64,000 nucleotides of DNA from Brassica napus (lineage: Eukaryota > Streptophyta > Magnoliopsida > Brassicales > Brassicaceae). Below, piece after piece: positions 1 to 11,194 of this stretch. Position numbers and translations under genes: made by a program. The notes beneath the pieces were generated by a model. The model was not told where the DNA came from and searched no databases. It was given only the letters and a program-made list of their open reading frames with translations. Numbering within the stretch: position 1 is the stretch's first letter; the number at the start of each line of letters is the position of its first letter. The DNA lies in the NCBI RefSeq assembly GCF_020379485.1, contig NC_063442.1:11805509-11869508 (forward strand), in the 5' to 3' direction.

Positions 1-1064
1 AAAACGACCACCACCCGATAGGGATGTGATTTTATAACCCTAAATCCGTATTTTTAGGTGATGATTGTTTGGATGGTTTTTAGATTTTAGATTTTTTTTT
101 TTGGTTTTTAGTTTTTAGTTTTTGGATTTTAGATTTAGGTTTTTGGTTTTTAATTTTGCAGTAGATTTTAGTGTTTAGAGAAAAACACGAATGGTGATTT
201 TAGTTTTTGGTTTTTTTTTTTGTTTTTGGTTTCTGTTTTAGAAATTAATAAAATATTAATATTAAATTTGTGGTTTTTGAGCTTAATGTAGTTTAGTTTT
301 AGAAAAAAAATATGACTAGTGATCTTTTAGTTTTAATTTCATTCTATATATATTTTAAAAATTTGAAATATTAATTATTACGTACTATGAAAACAACAAA
401 TAATACAAAATATTACAACTTAAAATATATTTATTAATTTAATAAAATTATTTCTAAAGAAAAATATAATTCAGTATATATATATATTTTTATTGTCATA
501 TATATATATATGTGAAAATACATAATCAATGTAGTTCAAAAAAACAACACATAATTAATAATTAAAATTTAAAACAAAAAAAATATTTTTATTTTGAATA
601 TGTTCTATAATTCAAATATTATAGAAAATTTATTAATTGTTATATTTTAAAGTTCTATTTAATTTTACACATATTAAACAGTACACAATTGATATTTAGT
701 TTATTATTTAAACATACTAAATAAAATTTAAATATATTTTATATGTTTCGCATACTGTATAAAATTTATGTAATTCAATTACTATAAAATAAACCTGGGT
801 TTACATAATACAAAATCAAATTCTAGTGTAATAAATATATGATACTTATAACTAACAAATTTCATAAACTTTGCTATATTTTTATAATAATACAAAATAT
901 TGATTTAAAGCATTATGGAAATAATTTATACTAACAAAAATCCAATAACGTGATTTTAGAAAATAATTACATTTTGTGAGTTTTTATTTGTTTAATAAAA
1001 TTGTTGAAGTGTAGTTATTGTTGTCAAAAAAAAAAAATTGTTGAAGTGATTTTATATAGAACTA
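1..1064. other. AT-rich intergenic sequence, no gene seen
   Basis: The first 300 bases are a T-rich, G-poor low-complexity tract built of variations on TTTTAG/TTTTGG. The rest is strongly AT-rich with short TA runs near 475-510. I see no coding exon on either strand. A very short retroposon-like insertion at 1012-1037 is listed separately. Confidence 0.7.
1001..1048 (+). mobile_element. Micro-retroposon: A-tailed 26-bp insertion with direct repeats
   Basis: The word TTGTTGAAGTG occurs at 1001-1011 and again at 1038-1048. Between them are 26 bases ending in TTGTC followed by a run of A. This is the structure of a severely 5'-truncated LINE or SINE insertion: target-site duplication, a few bases of 3' end, then poly(A). 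The family cannot be named from so little sequence. Confidence 0.5.
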
Positions 1065-1600
1065 TAGACCCGAACTGAAGTATTTCGGATACCCGAATGT
1101 ATCCGAAATAGATTTCTATATCTCCTATATAAATATATTTTAGATTTAATGTCTATTAAAATCAACCTAAATATATAAGATATTTATAAATTGTCCAAAA
1201 TACTTGAAAATATATACTAACAATCAAAATTAAATGTCTAAAATATCTAAATTAATATACTCAAAACACCAAAAATACTTGAAATATCAATTGATTATCT
1301 ATCCAAATATTCAAAGCAAATCAAATTATATGTTAAGTTTAGGTATTTTGACATATGTTATTCAAATTTGTATGTAATATATTATTTTGTTTATAGATTT
1401 TGAGAAATTTAAAGTATATAATGAATTTTAAAAATTTTAAAATAATTTTAATAGGTTATCCGAACCCGTAAAAATCTGAACCCGAACCAAAACATTAGAA
1501 ATACTCGAATGTGGCTGAAATCTTTGACCCCGAAAATCTGAAACCCGAAACCCAAATAGCTTCTAACCGAATCCGAATGAGTAGCCAAACACACCCCTTT
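1065..1600. repeat. Dispersed repeat rich in CCCGAA/TTCGGG words
   Basis: The left end contains TTTCGGATACCCGAATG and the right end repeated CCGAACCC words. The same order of motifs, including GAAATCTTTGACCCCGAAAA near the right end, recurs inside the Helitron at 40.8-42.1 kb. The match makes it a dispersed non-autonomous element, probably with terminal inverted repeats, but I could not fix the termini or a target duplication here. The antisense frame over 1448-1810 overlaps this repeat and is not credible as a gene. Confidence 0.55.
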
Positions 1601-1649
1601 AAAAACAACTAACTCTTTAACAGCAAAAAAAAAAGAGAAAAAAAGGTGC

Positions 1650-2973
1650 ACGTAAGTATTAATTAATATGGATTTTGGTTTCTGTGGGTAAAATGGTAAA
1701 AGGGTTAAAAATCTGGTTTCCCTACGGAGTAAAGGCCATTCTGAATCAAAATCGAAGGTTATCTCTCGATCAAAGGCCATATGTTCTTGTGAAGACGAAA
1801 ACGAAATCAAAGGTTATCTCTCGATCTTCTGGGTTATCTTCTCTTAGATGTTGTAGACTTGTAGTTGTAGATGAGTCCTTGCTTAGATCAGTAGATGTTC
1901 GCTTTTGAGTTTTGACAATGTTATCAATGAACTCTGGACTTGATTTGTATTGGGTCAGCTGTGAATTTTATGATTTTGGATTTGATTTTGAAACTGAGTA
2001 GCTGTGTGTTGAGTCTAAGATCTGGGTATTAGTTCTTCGAGGTTAGTCCTTTTCCACCTCTCTTATAATAATAGCTTACACTTTGGTGTGTAACCTGTAA
2101 ACTGCTTTAGCTCTCTGTGCATTTCTTTTACAATGCTGAATCTCTTGAGGTGAATAAACTTCTTTTAATAGCTTATACTTTTTGTTTGGGACCATCCGTA
2201 TATACATGAGAGCCATGTAATGATTGTGTTTAGTCCCTTTCTTGTTATGTTGTGGGTTTCTTGCGTGTGTTGTGGACTTTTTAAGCAGATTACTTATGAC
2301 TTAATAATATATTTTTTTTTTTTGACAGCTTTTTTTTTTTTTTTGACAGCCATGACTTAATAATATACTCTCGTTACTTTGGTGTTTATGGTCTCAAGGC
2401 TTTAGAACATTTGAATCTCGTTAGTTGTGTATGAATGTTGTGGTTTTCTTGATAGCTTTGTATCTTTTGGTTGTCTTGAAAGGTCGATCTAGTTGGATCT
2501 CTGAAACTTTACTTTCTCTGTGTCTGAAACGTCTATTAGGTTTGGCTCTTTGTCTTTGTCAGTTTTGTTTCAGCTTGTTTATGTTCTCTCGGAACTTGTA
2601 CTTCTTTATGTTCACTTAGGTAGGTGTGTTCTGCAATTTGTGATTGTGTCTTGTCTTAGCTCTTGCGTTTGAGCTCACTTTGAATTCTTTTGATTGATTC
2701 TGCCTCAAACCCATACATCACAAATCGTATAGCATTCACGGACTGGTGTCTTCTTTGACTGTTTTAGGCTTTTAGCTCATGAATCAAGCATCTTGTTGTT
2801 GGCTGTGATAAACTGATTCTGTTGCGGGCTTGTTGCAGAGCAACGAGTGTTGGAAGAGAGTCAAGAGACTTGGAGAGTTTGAGTCTCGCACCGGATGATC
2901 TGCGCCAATAGTCTCCGGCGAGGTTAATCACTCATTTCCAAAACTGTATGTCAAAAAGCATCAAAGATCAGTC
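1650..2973 (+). promoter_or_regulatory. Upstream region and probable 5' leader of the MBOAT gene
   Basis: This stretch is less AT-rich than its left neighbour and has no convincing exon. The 23-base block around GGTTATCTCTCGATC occurs twice (about 1756 and 1811). A plausible leader intron runs from a GTTAGT donor near 2041 to an acceptor at about 2838 (TTGTTGCAG). It would place a G-rich leader exon (AGCAACGAGTG...) about 135 bases before the start codon. This is inference from splice-like motifs; transcript data would settle it. Confidence 0.4.
2296..2367 (-). mobile_element. Micro-retroposon: poly(T) insertion between 16-bp direct repeats
   Basis: ATGACTTAATAATATA is present at 2296-2311 and perfectly repeated at 2352-2367. 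The 40 bases between are two long T runs, each followed by GACAGC. Read on the minus strand this is GCTGTC followed by poly(A), twice, so it looks like a nearly complete loss of a retroposon body with only the tail retained. It lies in the putative leader intron of the MBOAT gene. Confidence 0.6.
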
Positions 2974-5900
2974 ATGGATCGGTACGCAAAGTGGAAACAG
3001 AGAGAGCTTCTTCTTATACTCTTCTACGCCGTCGCTTTCTACGCCTATGCTCTACGGATATCCCTTCGTCTCTCTCACGGTAAACCTCCATTTTCACACC
3101 ACAACAATCAATTTTAGGGTCCCATTCTTCTAATTTGGTGATGCAATTTTAGATCATTACTTGAAGCTCCGCGGTTTAGCTCCTGGCTGGCTCATCCCTA
3201 GTCGACGCAATGTAATCCTCTGATTCCTTGTTTTCCTTTTTTTTTGTTGTTGTGAATCTATAAGAAGCTTCATTTCCTGTTTTGAACTTAGGATGTATCC
3301 GATGCTCAATGGAGGAACTTCCGCGGAAACTTGCCAATTCTCAGCTTCGTTTTCGCTGTTTTCACCGTGATTGCAAATGGATCTAGGTCTCTTTTCAAAT
3401 TGAAAGCCAAAGGAATGGCCATCTTGTGGCTTTCCTTGTCACTTGTATACTTGGCTTACTTACATGGAGCTTGGTAATACTGATTCCATCTCTTTCTTTT
3501 GCCTCCAAGCATCACATTCTATATTAATCTAAGCTAAGTTGCTTCTATATTTTCCTTTCAGCGTCATTTACATTCTCTCCATCGCAACGGCTAATTTCCT
3601 CCTTGTTAAGGTATGTTCCTAGCCTTTAAATTTTAAGCTTGGGCATGTCAATAGTTTTTAACTGTCTATTAACATAACCGCAGGTTTTTGCGCGGAAAAA
3701 GTTGTTTCCTTTCATGCTTTGGGCTTTCAACTTATTCTTCCTCTTGTGCAATCGTATTTATGAAGGCTATTCCTTCTCCATTTTCGGGTGAGTCTTGTTC
3801 TTATTCGTTTGGCATATAGTTGGAGTTATCGTGGTTGCGCTAAAAGCCAACACTTTGTCTATTTTTCTGTTTTATCCAAGGCGACAGTTTGAGTTCCTGG
3901 ACAGCTTTCGGGGCACATTCAGATGGCATATATGCTTTAACTTTGGTATTTTTTTTACCCTGCAAATTTCTCTATGTCAACTCGTAGCTTGGTATGTTGA
4001 AAACCTCAGTTTCGCTCCAATATAATTTTATGCAGTCGTTCTGCGAATGATAAGTTTTGGATATGATTATCACTGGGGTCAACTGGATTCTCATTTTGAT
4101 CAGGAGGTGAGTTCCCTTTCATGACTCGGCTCTTTTGTAAGAGAGAATGGAGAATGTTAGATAGGAAGACATAGTCGTCTCTTATTAGTTTTGGTCTCCA
4201 AGCCTATAGACAAGAGCTGGTGTATTCTTATTTGCTAATTGTTTTCTCTTGTTCTATCTGTTAATTTGCGCGTCTATAGTGTTTCCCTGAGCAACTGTCT
4301 ACAGCTTGTAGTGTAGCCATCTCTTATTTCTCTATATTTTGTTCTTGCAGAAACACGTAACTCGTTGTTCGTTATGCAAGTTGGGGAAGACTTGCTACGT
4401 AGTTCGACAGGTTGACTACATGGCACCCGCCTTTCAGTTCTATCATTTATGTTCTTTTGCTATTGCATTACTAATCTCTACCGTGGTATAAATTGTTAGG
4501 AGAAAGGTGTAGCAAGTGACAGCAGCTGCAGTTTTACTTTATACCTTTGTTATTTGGTCTATGCCCCCTTGTACCTTGCAGGGCCAATCATAAGCTTCAA
4601 TGCCTTTGCTTCTCAGGTATGCATTTTTTATGCCTTCAGTCTTTGTTAGTCTTTAACACCCTTCTTTTTTTTTTTCGTAATTGGTATTGTCTTCATGAGC
4701 TCTCACTACAAGTCGGTGTTCTTTACAGCTAGATGTGCCACAGAATACTCATTCAGTGAAAGATGTTGCTCGATATGGATTGCGTTGGTTATTCAGCTTC
4801 TTGCTGATGGAACTTATGACACAATTCTTCTATTACAATGCCTTTGTGATCAGGTGAAACGCTTTTCAAAATTACCGTGAATTTTTTTATTTTTTATATC
4901 TTAGCTTTACAAGCTGCTAATATCTTTGCATTTTGTGACAGTGGTCTGTGGAGAGAATTATCTCCTGTGGAAATATTTATCGTTGGATACGGAGTAAGAG
5001 ATTATTGATATATGTTTTTGTTTAGCAAAGCAAAACTGCTTTTTACTAGACAATTTAATATCGTCTCAAGAGGCTATAACTTTGTTTTGTGGAGAAGAAC
5101 AATGTCAATACAATACTGATCTGTATAGCTCTTTGTGCTTCTATAGGTGCTAAACTTCATGTGGCTCAAGTTCCTTCTTTTATGGAGATATTTCCGCTTC
5201 TGGTCTTTGGTATGCTCCTCTAAATTTCAAAGGCACACCCAGTCTAGATATCATTTTATTATTCTAAGATCGTTGTTGGTAACAATAGTTCTGTAGTCGT
5301 AGGTTAGTTTAAACATCACGTATATGTTTTGCTCAATGAATTTTCAATAGCCAAATTGTTCACTATAAGCTAGATATTCCGCGCATCACAGAATACAAAA
5401 TTAGCATATATCAAAACAAACTCAAAGAACATAAACGAGGATTGAAAAGGTTCTGATATGTGACAACTGTAAACCATTTTCTTTCAGGTGAATGGCATTG
5501 AAACTGTTGAGAACATGCCGAATTGCATTAATAATTGCTATAGCCTGGAAACATTCTGGAAAACCTGGCATGCATCGTTTAATAGGTGGCTTATCAGGTG
5601 AGAATAGTTAACCCTTTCAACTCAGAGCATCGCTACATCATTTTCTTTTAATGTCATCTTGTGAAGAGTACGTTAACAACTTCCATTTAGGTATATGTAT
5701 ATTCCTCTGGGTGGATCACGAAGAAAGTTTCTGAATGTGTGGGTTGTATTCACATTTGTTGCCGTGTGGCATGATTTAGAATGGTAATCATCTGTGGCCT
5801 TCGTATGATTCCTCTGCGTTGAATGAACTATTCTATTTAACTTCTCATGTGGTTGATTGTTTCGTTTGCAACCAGGAAGCTTCTTTCATGGGCATGGTTA

Positions 5901-6624
5901 ACATGTTTATTCTTCATGCCAGAAATGTTACTGAAATCAGCATCCAATGCAATTAAGGTCAGTTAAACAACGAGTGTTTTATTCACTTTCTTAGGAGCCT
6001 ATCATTAGTGTGCAAAGGCGAATAAAAACCTCCTTAATTCCATTGAAGTTTAGAGTTCTTTTCCATGGAAAGTGTAGTTAAACTCGATAAGCACTGTTGC
6101 AGGTTCAGAGTGCTTTTGGAGAGTTTCTCCTTCGTGAACTCAAGGCGTTGTCCGGCGCTGTGACAATCACATGCCTCATGGTAAATAGCATTTTCTGAAT
6201 ACTCTTAGTCCATTTGGTTGTAGTTTGGCTCTATATTGATGCTGACAAATAAAATTTTTTTCAATTTTGCAGATGGCAAATCTTGCTGGCTATGTCATTG
6301 GACCATCAGGTCTAAGCTTGTTTGTGTCCAGCTTTCTTAGTAAAGAAGGTATGAATGAAGGTCAGCGGTTTTCAGTCCTTGTTTACGCTCTCTGCATTAA
6401 TGTTATCCACTTGATATCGTAGGATTACCTGTTCTAGGCGGGGTGTTCTTTAGCTTTTACGTGGGTACAAAGGTAACTAATGCACATAAATGATTGTTTC
6501 TTCGTTTCATAGAGCTTGATATTGTAGTTTGAAAGTTGCCAAGCGCCAATGTTACTTTTGTTTCTTTTTGCAGCTGATGTTTCACATCAAGGACTTGAGA
6601 AGTGGGGTACATAGCCCGAGGTAG
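2974..6624 (+). CDS. MBOAT family O-acyltransferase (HHAT/GUP1-like)
   Basis: A multi-exon gene for a polytopic membrane protein of the membrane-bound O-acyltransferase family, probably in the endoplasmic reticulum. I can read 19 exons with GT-AG introns: exon 1 is 2974-3079 (starts MDRYAKWKQRE) and the last exon ends RSGVHSPR at the stop, 6622-6624. Family marks in order: HGACVIYILSIA (3' end of exon 3 and exon 4), ISFGYDYHWGQLD (about 4050), YLAGPIISFNAF (about 4575), FWKTWHASFNRWL (about 5551-5593), YMYIPLGGSRRKF (about 5695) and VAVWHDLEW (about 5760), whose His is the expected catalytic residue. Many hydrophobic segments are visible. The start was chosen as the first ATG opening the conserved N-terminus. 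All exons I followed join in frame, so the gene looks intact. Its substrate is unknown; yeast GUP1 and animal HHAT relatives act on GPI lipids and Hedgehog, but plants lack Hedgehog. The layout resembles At1g57600 (from memory). Confidence 0.93.
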
Positions 6625-7010
6625 CCGAAGCAAGGAGTTGTAGTTTCATTATTGATTGTTAGGAATAATTTGTATCAAGTTTTGGTTGGAGTAAGTTGCA
6701 CAAAAAAAGTTTTGGTTGGAGTAAGAAACTGTGTTTTTCCTTGCTGAAAGATGCAAAACAAAATCAACTTTTGCAAAGGGCTTTTTTCTTTCTTTTGCTG
6801 TCATGCCTAACTCCACATTCATCAATCACAAACAATCATCAAGACTTGCCATATTGGGTGTACGTAGATGGAGTTCTGTCCAGCTGAAATTTTGTCTCCA
6901 AGGCACCCACATGATCTCAAAACGACAATTGAAAGACACCAAGTCTCTTTGAAACATTTTCTTAGGCGCCATAACAAGTAGTTTCGAGAAACCCTTGAAT
7001 TGGCGTAAGT
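6625..7010. other. 3' flank of the MBOAT gene
   Basis: Contains the presumed 3' UTR. The phrase GTTTTGGTTGGAGTAAG occurs twice, about 30 bases apart (near 6679 and 6709). The short overlapping frames between 6696 and 7056 on both strands look like chance; no domain is recognisable. Confidence 0.5.
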
Positions 7011-7774
7011 TAGGCATGGGCATTTTTAACATACCTGAAATCCGAACCAATTCCAAATCAAAGATTCAAAATCACTGGAAATTCATGATCGGACGCAATC
7101 TATTACTCCCTCCGTTTTTTTAATATAAGTCGTTTTAGAGAAATTTTTTTGTTCTAAATTATATGTCATTTTTGGTTTTTTATGTAAAATTTATTACTAA
7201 TTAATGTTGTCTGACCAATGATAATATATCTTCTACTTTTCTATTGGTTGAATTGTGGTTAGGTAAATAATTAATGATGTTTTTGTTTAGAAAATATAAG
7301 AAATTAATGATTTTCTTAATCTATGTGCATAGTTGTAAAAAGACTTATATTTAAAAACGGAAGGAGTATTAAAAAGATATTCAAACGGAGGGAGTATTAA
7401 AAAGATATTCAAACGGGCCTAAGAGCTAGATATTTTCAGGTTTAGGATCCGAATATTCAAAATTAGTTAAATTTATTAATTTTTACTTATGTTATGATAA
7501 TTTATTTAGATTTTTAAGAGATTTTGTGTAGTTTTTCTTTTTATTATTTCATAATTTTTTATTAGACTTGTTTAACTAGATTTTAATTAGTTTTTTAAAT
7601 ATTTTATACAGTTTTGAATATTTTTTGGTAATTTCATTAGATTTTTGGCACTGGTTATAACCAATTCGAATCCGACCTAAAATTAGTAAATTCCAAATGA
7701 AACTTATGAACTTAATACCAAAAATCTAAATCAGTCAAAAACAATTGGAAGGGAATATCGAATTTCCATATCTA
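7011..7774. mobile_element. Non-autonomous hAT-like element, interrupted by a mariner-type MITE
   Basis: The left end reads TAGGCATGGGCATTT and the right end CCATATCTA, resembling the TAGGGATGGGCA-type ends of a Brassicaceae repeat family also present at 40.85-41.50 kb. Flanking octamers GCGTAAGT and GTGTAAAC match at 5 of 8 positions, which would be a decayed 8-bp target duplication. The interior contains CCGAAT/CCGACC words as in the 1.07-1.6 kb repeat. The element at 7106-7366 sits inside it and is therefore younger. Confidence 0.45.
7106..7366. mobile_element. Stowaway-like (Tc1/mariner) MITE
   Basis: Terminal inverted repeats CTCCCTCCGTTTTTTTAATA (left) and the complement of TTAAAAACGGAAGGAG (right), flanked by TA on each side: 261 bp, AT-rich, non-coding. 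Immediately after it, the block TATTAAAAAGATATTCAAACGG is repeated twice in tandem (7367-7415), with a second GGAGGGAGTA end between the copies. This suggests local duplication of the MITE edge after insertion. Confidence 0.85.
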
Positions 7775-7781
7775 GTGTAAA

Positions 7782-8096
7782 CAGTGGCGGAGGTAGATAG
7801 GTGGGAAGGGGGGCAGCTGCCCATATGAATTATTGGAAAAAAATTATTTTCATTGGTTTTTGAAAATTTTCTGATTATGCCCCTTATGATTTTATAAAGT
7901 TTCAACTTAAAATCATAAGGGGCATAATCACAAAATTTTCAAAAACCAATGAAAATAATTTTAGGGAACAGAGCATTCATGATTGGTTGGGTTCAGAGAG
8001 AAACTCAAATCTTATTTGTCAGCATCAATATAGGGCAAAGACCAACGCTCTGTTTGGTTGGGTATGGACAAATGGTTTTGTCTGGCTCCGCCATTG
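7782..8096. mobile_element. hAT-type foldback MITE
   Basis: Left end CAGTGGCGGAGGTAGA, right end complementary to CAATGGCGGAGCCAGA, flanked by AGTGTAAA and AGTGAAAA (7 of 8 identical), consistent with the 8-bp duplication made by hAT transposases. Inside, a long inverted repeat pairs about 7848-7898 with about 7912-7962 (arms containing TGATTATGCCCCTTATGAT), giving a near-perfect hairpin. No coding capacity. Confidence 0.65.
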
Positions 8097-8225
8097 AGTG
8101 AAAATGTAAGGTAATAAATGGTTAGGGAACAGAGCGTTCATGATTGATTAAATTACCGATTTCCAATAGAGAATCTGATTAAGACAATGAGGAAAACCAT
8201 TTGTCCATACCCAACCAAACAATAA
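8040..8225. repeat. Inverted repeat spanning the MITE edge
   Basis: TTTGGTTGGGTATGGACAAA at about 8052-8071 recurs inverted at about 8197-8216. The phrase AGGGAACAGAGC(A/G)TTCATGATTG also occurs twice in direct orientation (about 7964 and 8123). The second copies lie outside the MITE as I bounded it, so either the element is composite or part of it was duplicated next to itself. Confidence 0.5.
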
Positions 8226-8802
8226 CAGGTTGAGACACCTCTGCTTTTTGATTATGTGGCTCCAAACATAATTCTCTGTTTAGACGTAAGGGAATTGCAT
8301 CAATGATAGTGACAATGCTAAACATAGAATATGATTGTCACAGGATGACGAGTAATTCTCACAAGTTACCAAATCATATTAATTACCAATAAGGACAAAA
8401 AAGTGGCAGCTTCCTAAGCATCTGAACCTAAATTTTCTGTAAACAATGGTTTAATTTAAAGGTACAGCAATTATATATGAATGTGAAAGGAATAGACTTT
8501 AGGTCAGCTCGGAAACAATTGCAATCTGTCTGTAACATTCTGCGATCTGATCTCTGCATAACCAAATTTATATTTAACTTTTGCTAGATCTTGATCTGGA
8601 ATCTTTTGTCAAATGCAACTAACTATCTTGTTAAGTGTCACCAGTCCGGTAATTTAATGTTATTTTCAATTAATTAAAATAAAATAAAATAAAAGGTTTT
8701 GTAATAAATGCTCTAGATCTCTCTCTCATCAAAGTAACTTTTCATTCTCTTATAAACCAAGGTTTATGATCAAGTTTCGAAACGCCTTGTGTCTCCACTG
8801 AA
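8226..8802 (+). promoter_or_regulatory. Upstream region of the pectin acetylesterase gene
   Basis: Non-coding. A TATA-like TTATAAACC lies at about 8750, roughly 50 bases before the start codon, after a CT-rich stretch (CTCTCTCTCATC). The TATA call is inference from position and sequence. Confidence 0.4.
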
Positions 8803-11194
8803 ATGAAGAAGCTACTATTGAGTTTGACTCTGTTTGGTCTCACTCTCCTAATCCTTCCCGTAAATGGGATTATGGAGTTTGATGAAATGGAATGGTTTAC
8901 AAGTTTCAATGGAACAAAGGTGTTCAAGACAGAAAGTGATGTTTATTCTGAAGCGAAGTTTCCAATGGTAGGACTCACTCTTATTCAATCTGCTGCTGCT
9001 AAAGGAGCAGGTAAATATCTTCTATAATATGATCTTATCCATCTCATTTGGATAATATATGTTACTTGCTACACACTTCTTCAAATATTATTCATAACAT
9101 CATTTTGTTTTTCTTGCAGTGTGTCTAGATGGAAGTCTTCCTGGATACCACTTGCATCGCGGGTTTGGTTCAGGAGCAAAGAATTGGCTAGTTCAATTGG
9201 AGGTTTGCTGCATCATAAAAATAGTGTCTATGTACATAGATATGTACATGACCGTGTTTAATGTTTTCATAGGGAGGTGGATGGTGTGATACCATCAGAA
9301 ATTGTGTATACCGCAAAACAAGTCGTCGTGGATCGTCTAAGTATATGGAGAAAAATATGCCTTTTACAGGAATCTTAAGTGACAAAGCCGCAGAGAATCC
9401 AGGTTAGTAACTAATAAATCACTCTGTATAATGTTTATCTCTGTTTAAGCTGCCAATACAAATGTTTGTCTGCAGACTTTTATAACTGGAATAGAGTAAA
9501 AGTTAGGTACTGTGACGGTGGATCCTTTAGTGGAGACAGCGAAAATAAGGTTTGCTTAGCTTTAAGTTTAAACATGAGTTTTAAAAAATGGTAACTGTGT
9601 TGATTAACGTTGATTCTTGTATGTAATTTTAGGCTGCAAAACTTCAGTTTAGAGGAAAAAGAATATGGTTAGCTGCTATGGAAGATTTGATGGCAAAGGG
9701 AATGCGTCAAGCTAAACAGGTAAATCATCCTTTTTTTCTTTTCTTTTTGTGTATTTTCGTATATTTTGCTATGTTTTGACCTTCACATTAGGCTCTGCTC
9801 TCTGGATGTTCTGCTGGAGGTCTTGCCGCAATTTTGCGCTGTGATGATTTTGGGGATATGTTTTCTCCTTCCACTAGAGTGAAATGTTTGAGTGATGCTG
9901 GCTTTTTCCTTGACGCGTGAGTGATTTAGTTTCATTCACTACTTTGATATATATATATGCACATATACTGACTTGGTTTGTAAGTTATGTAACTGAAGCA
10001 TCGATGTCTCTGGAGGTCGATCTCTTAGGCGTTTATATGCTGGCGTGGTGAAGTTACAGGTAAGAACACTGACATATGCAATGTGTTGCACTTTGTCTCG
10101 AGAATAGTAACTGAAAACTGCGTAATGTTTCTACAGAATCTGGAAACAAAGCTCTCTAAGGACTGTCTAAACCGTCTTAATCCAACTTCGGTATGTCTTA
10201 TCTTCTTCCTATCTTTGTAACAAAACTAGGTATGGTAGATATATTTATAAATATACTTATTGATTCAAAACTGCAGTGTTTTTTCCCACAAAACCTAATC
10301 AACCAAATCAAGACTCCATTGTTTATTCTAAATGCTGCATACGATTCGTGGCAGGTTTGTTTATATTCTCTTCTTTAATCCTCAGTTTGATCTACAAAAA
10401 AGGCAAAAATGTGTAGTTTGATATATTGTTTGTACAGATCCAAGAGAGTTTAGCTCCCAAATCTGCAGATCCAAGTGGAAGTTGGCATGATTGCAGACTT
10501 GACTACACCAAGTGCAATGCAACTCAGATCCAGTTCTTGCAAGGTGGCACATGAGCTATTAATGTTTTTGATTTTGAATAATCAACTAAGCCAATTTTGT
10601 TTTTTCTTGTTCGTACTTTTGAAACATGTGTGACAGGTTTCAGGACTCGTATGGTAAATTTAATCAAAGGTTTCGCGAAGCCGAGTAAGAACGGAGTGTT
10701 TCTTAACTCGTGCTTTGCTCATTGCCAAACAGAGAGGCATGACACATGGTATTCCCAAAACTCTCCTGCGGTTAACAAAAAGGTAAGGAAGATTTTTGGT
10801 CTTTTACTATTAATCATGATTCAAATATCTTTGGTCTTTCGAATATAACCCATTAAAAAGCTACAAACATTATGCAAATTTCCAAATTAACATTTTAGCT
10901 AGAATTGTTGTTTGAATTTTGTATTGGTCCAGTTTAGCCGTTGTTCATTGGTTGACATGAATATTTTGGAGATAATGATATTTTGGCCACATGCTAGATT
11001 TATTCACGTTACTTACAGTGACAATTTGTTATTTATGGTTTAATTTCAAATAGTAATGCTGTTTATTGTACATACGAAAACAGGGGATTGCAGTAGCTGT
11101 GGGAGATTGGTATTTCGAAAGAGGAGGAGCAAAGCTCATAGACTGTGCTTATCCTTGTGACAAAACTTGCCACAATTTAGTCTTTAGAGGATAA
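8803..11194 (+). CDS. Pectin acetylesterase (CE13/NOTUM-like)
   Basis: A secreted esterase expected to remove acetyl groups from wall pectin. Twelve exons can be read with GT-AG introns; exon 1 is 8803-9010, exon 2 9120-9202, and the stop is 11192-11194. The first 22 residues ([22 protein letters not shown]) form a signal peptide. Family marks in order: the glycine-rich GGGWC (about 9273), GCSAGG with the nucleophile Ser (about 9800), SDAGFF with the catalytic Asp (about 9892), and SCFAHC with the catalytic His (about 10711-10728). Cysteines typical of plant members are present, and the C-terminus ends [12 protein letters not shown]. Exons join in frame with no stop, so it appears functional. 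It follows the MBOAT gene on the same strand, an order that resembles At1g57600-At1g57590 in A. thaliana (recalled, not searched). Short frames within it are internal exons or intron read-through. Confidence 0.95.

Noticed and set aside
1448..1908. Opposed frames at 1448-1810 (-) and 1675-1908 (+)
   Set aside because: The minus frame covers a dispersed repeat and the plus frame lies in leader-like sequence; neither has a domain or intron structure.
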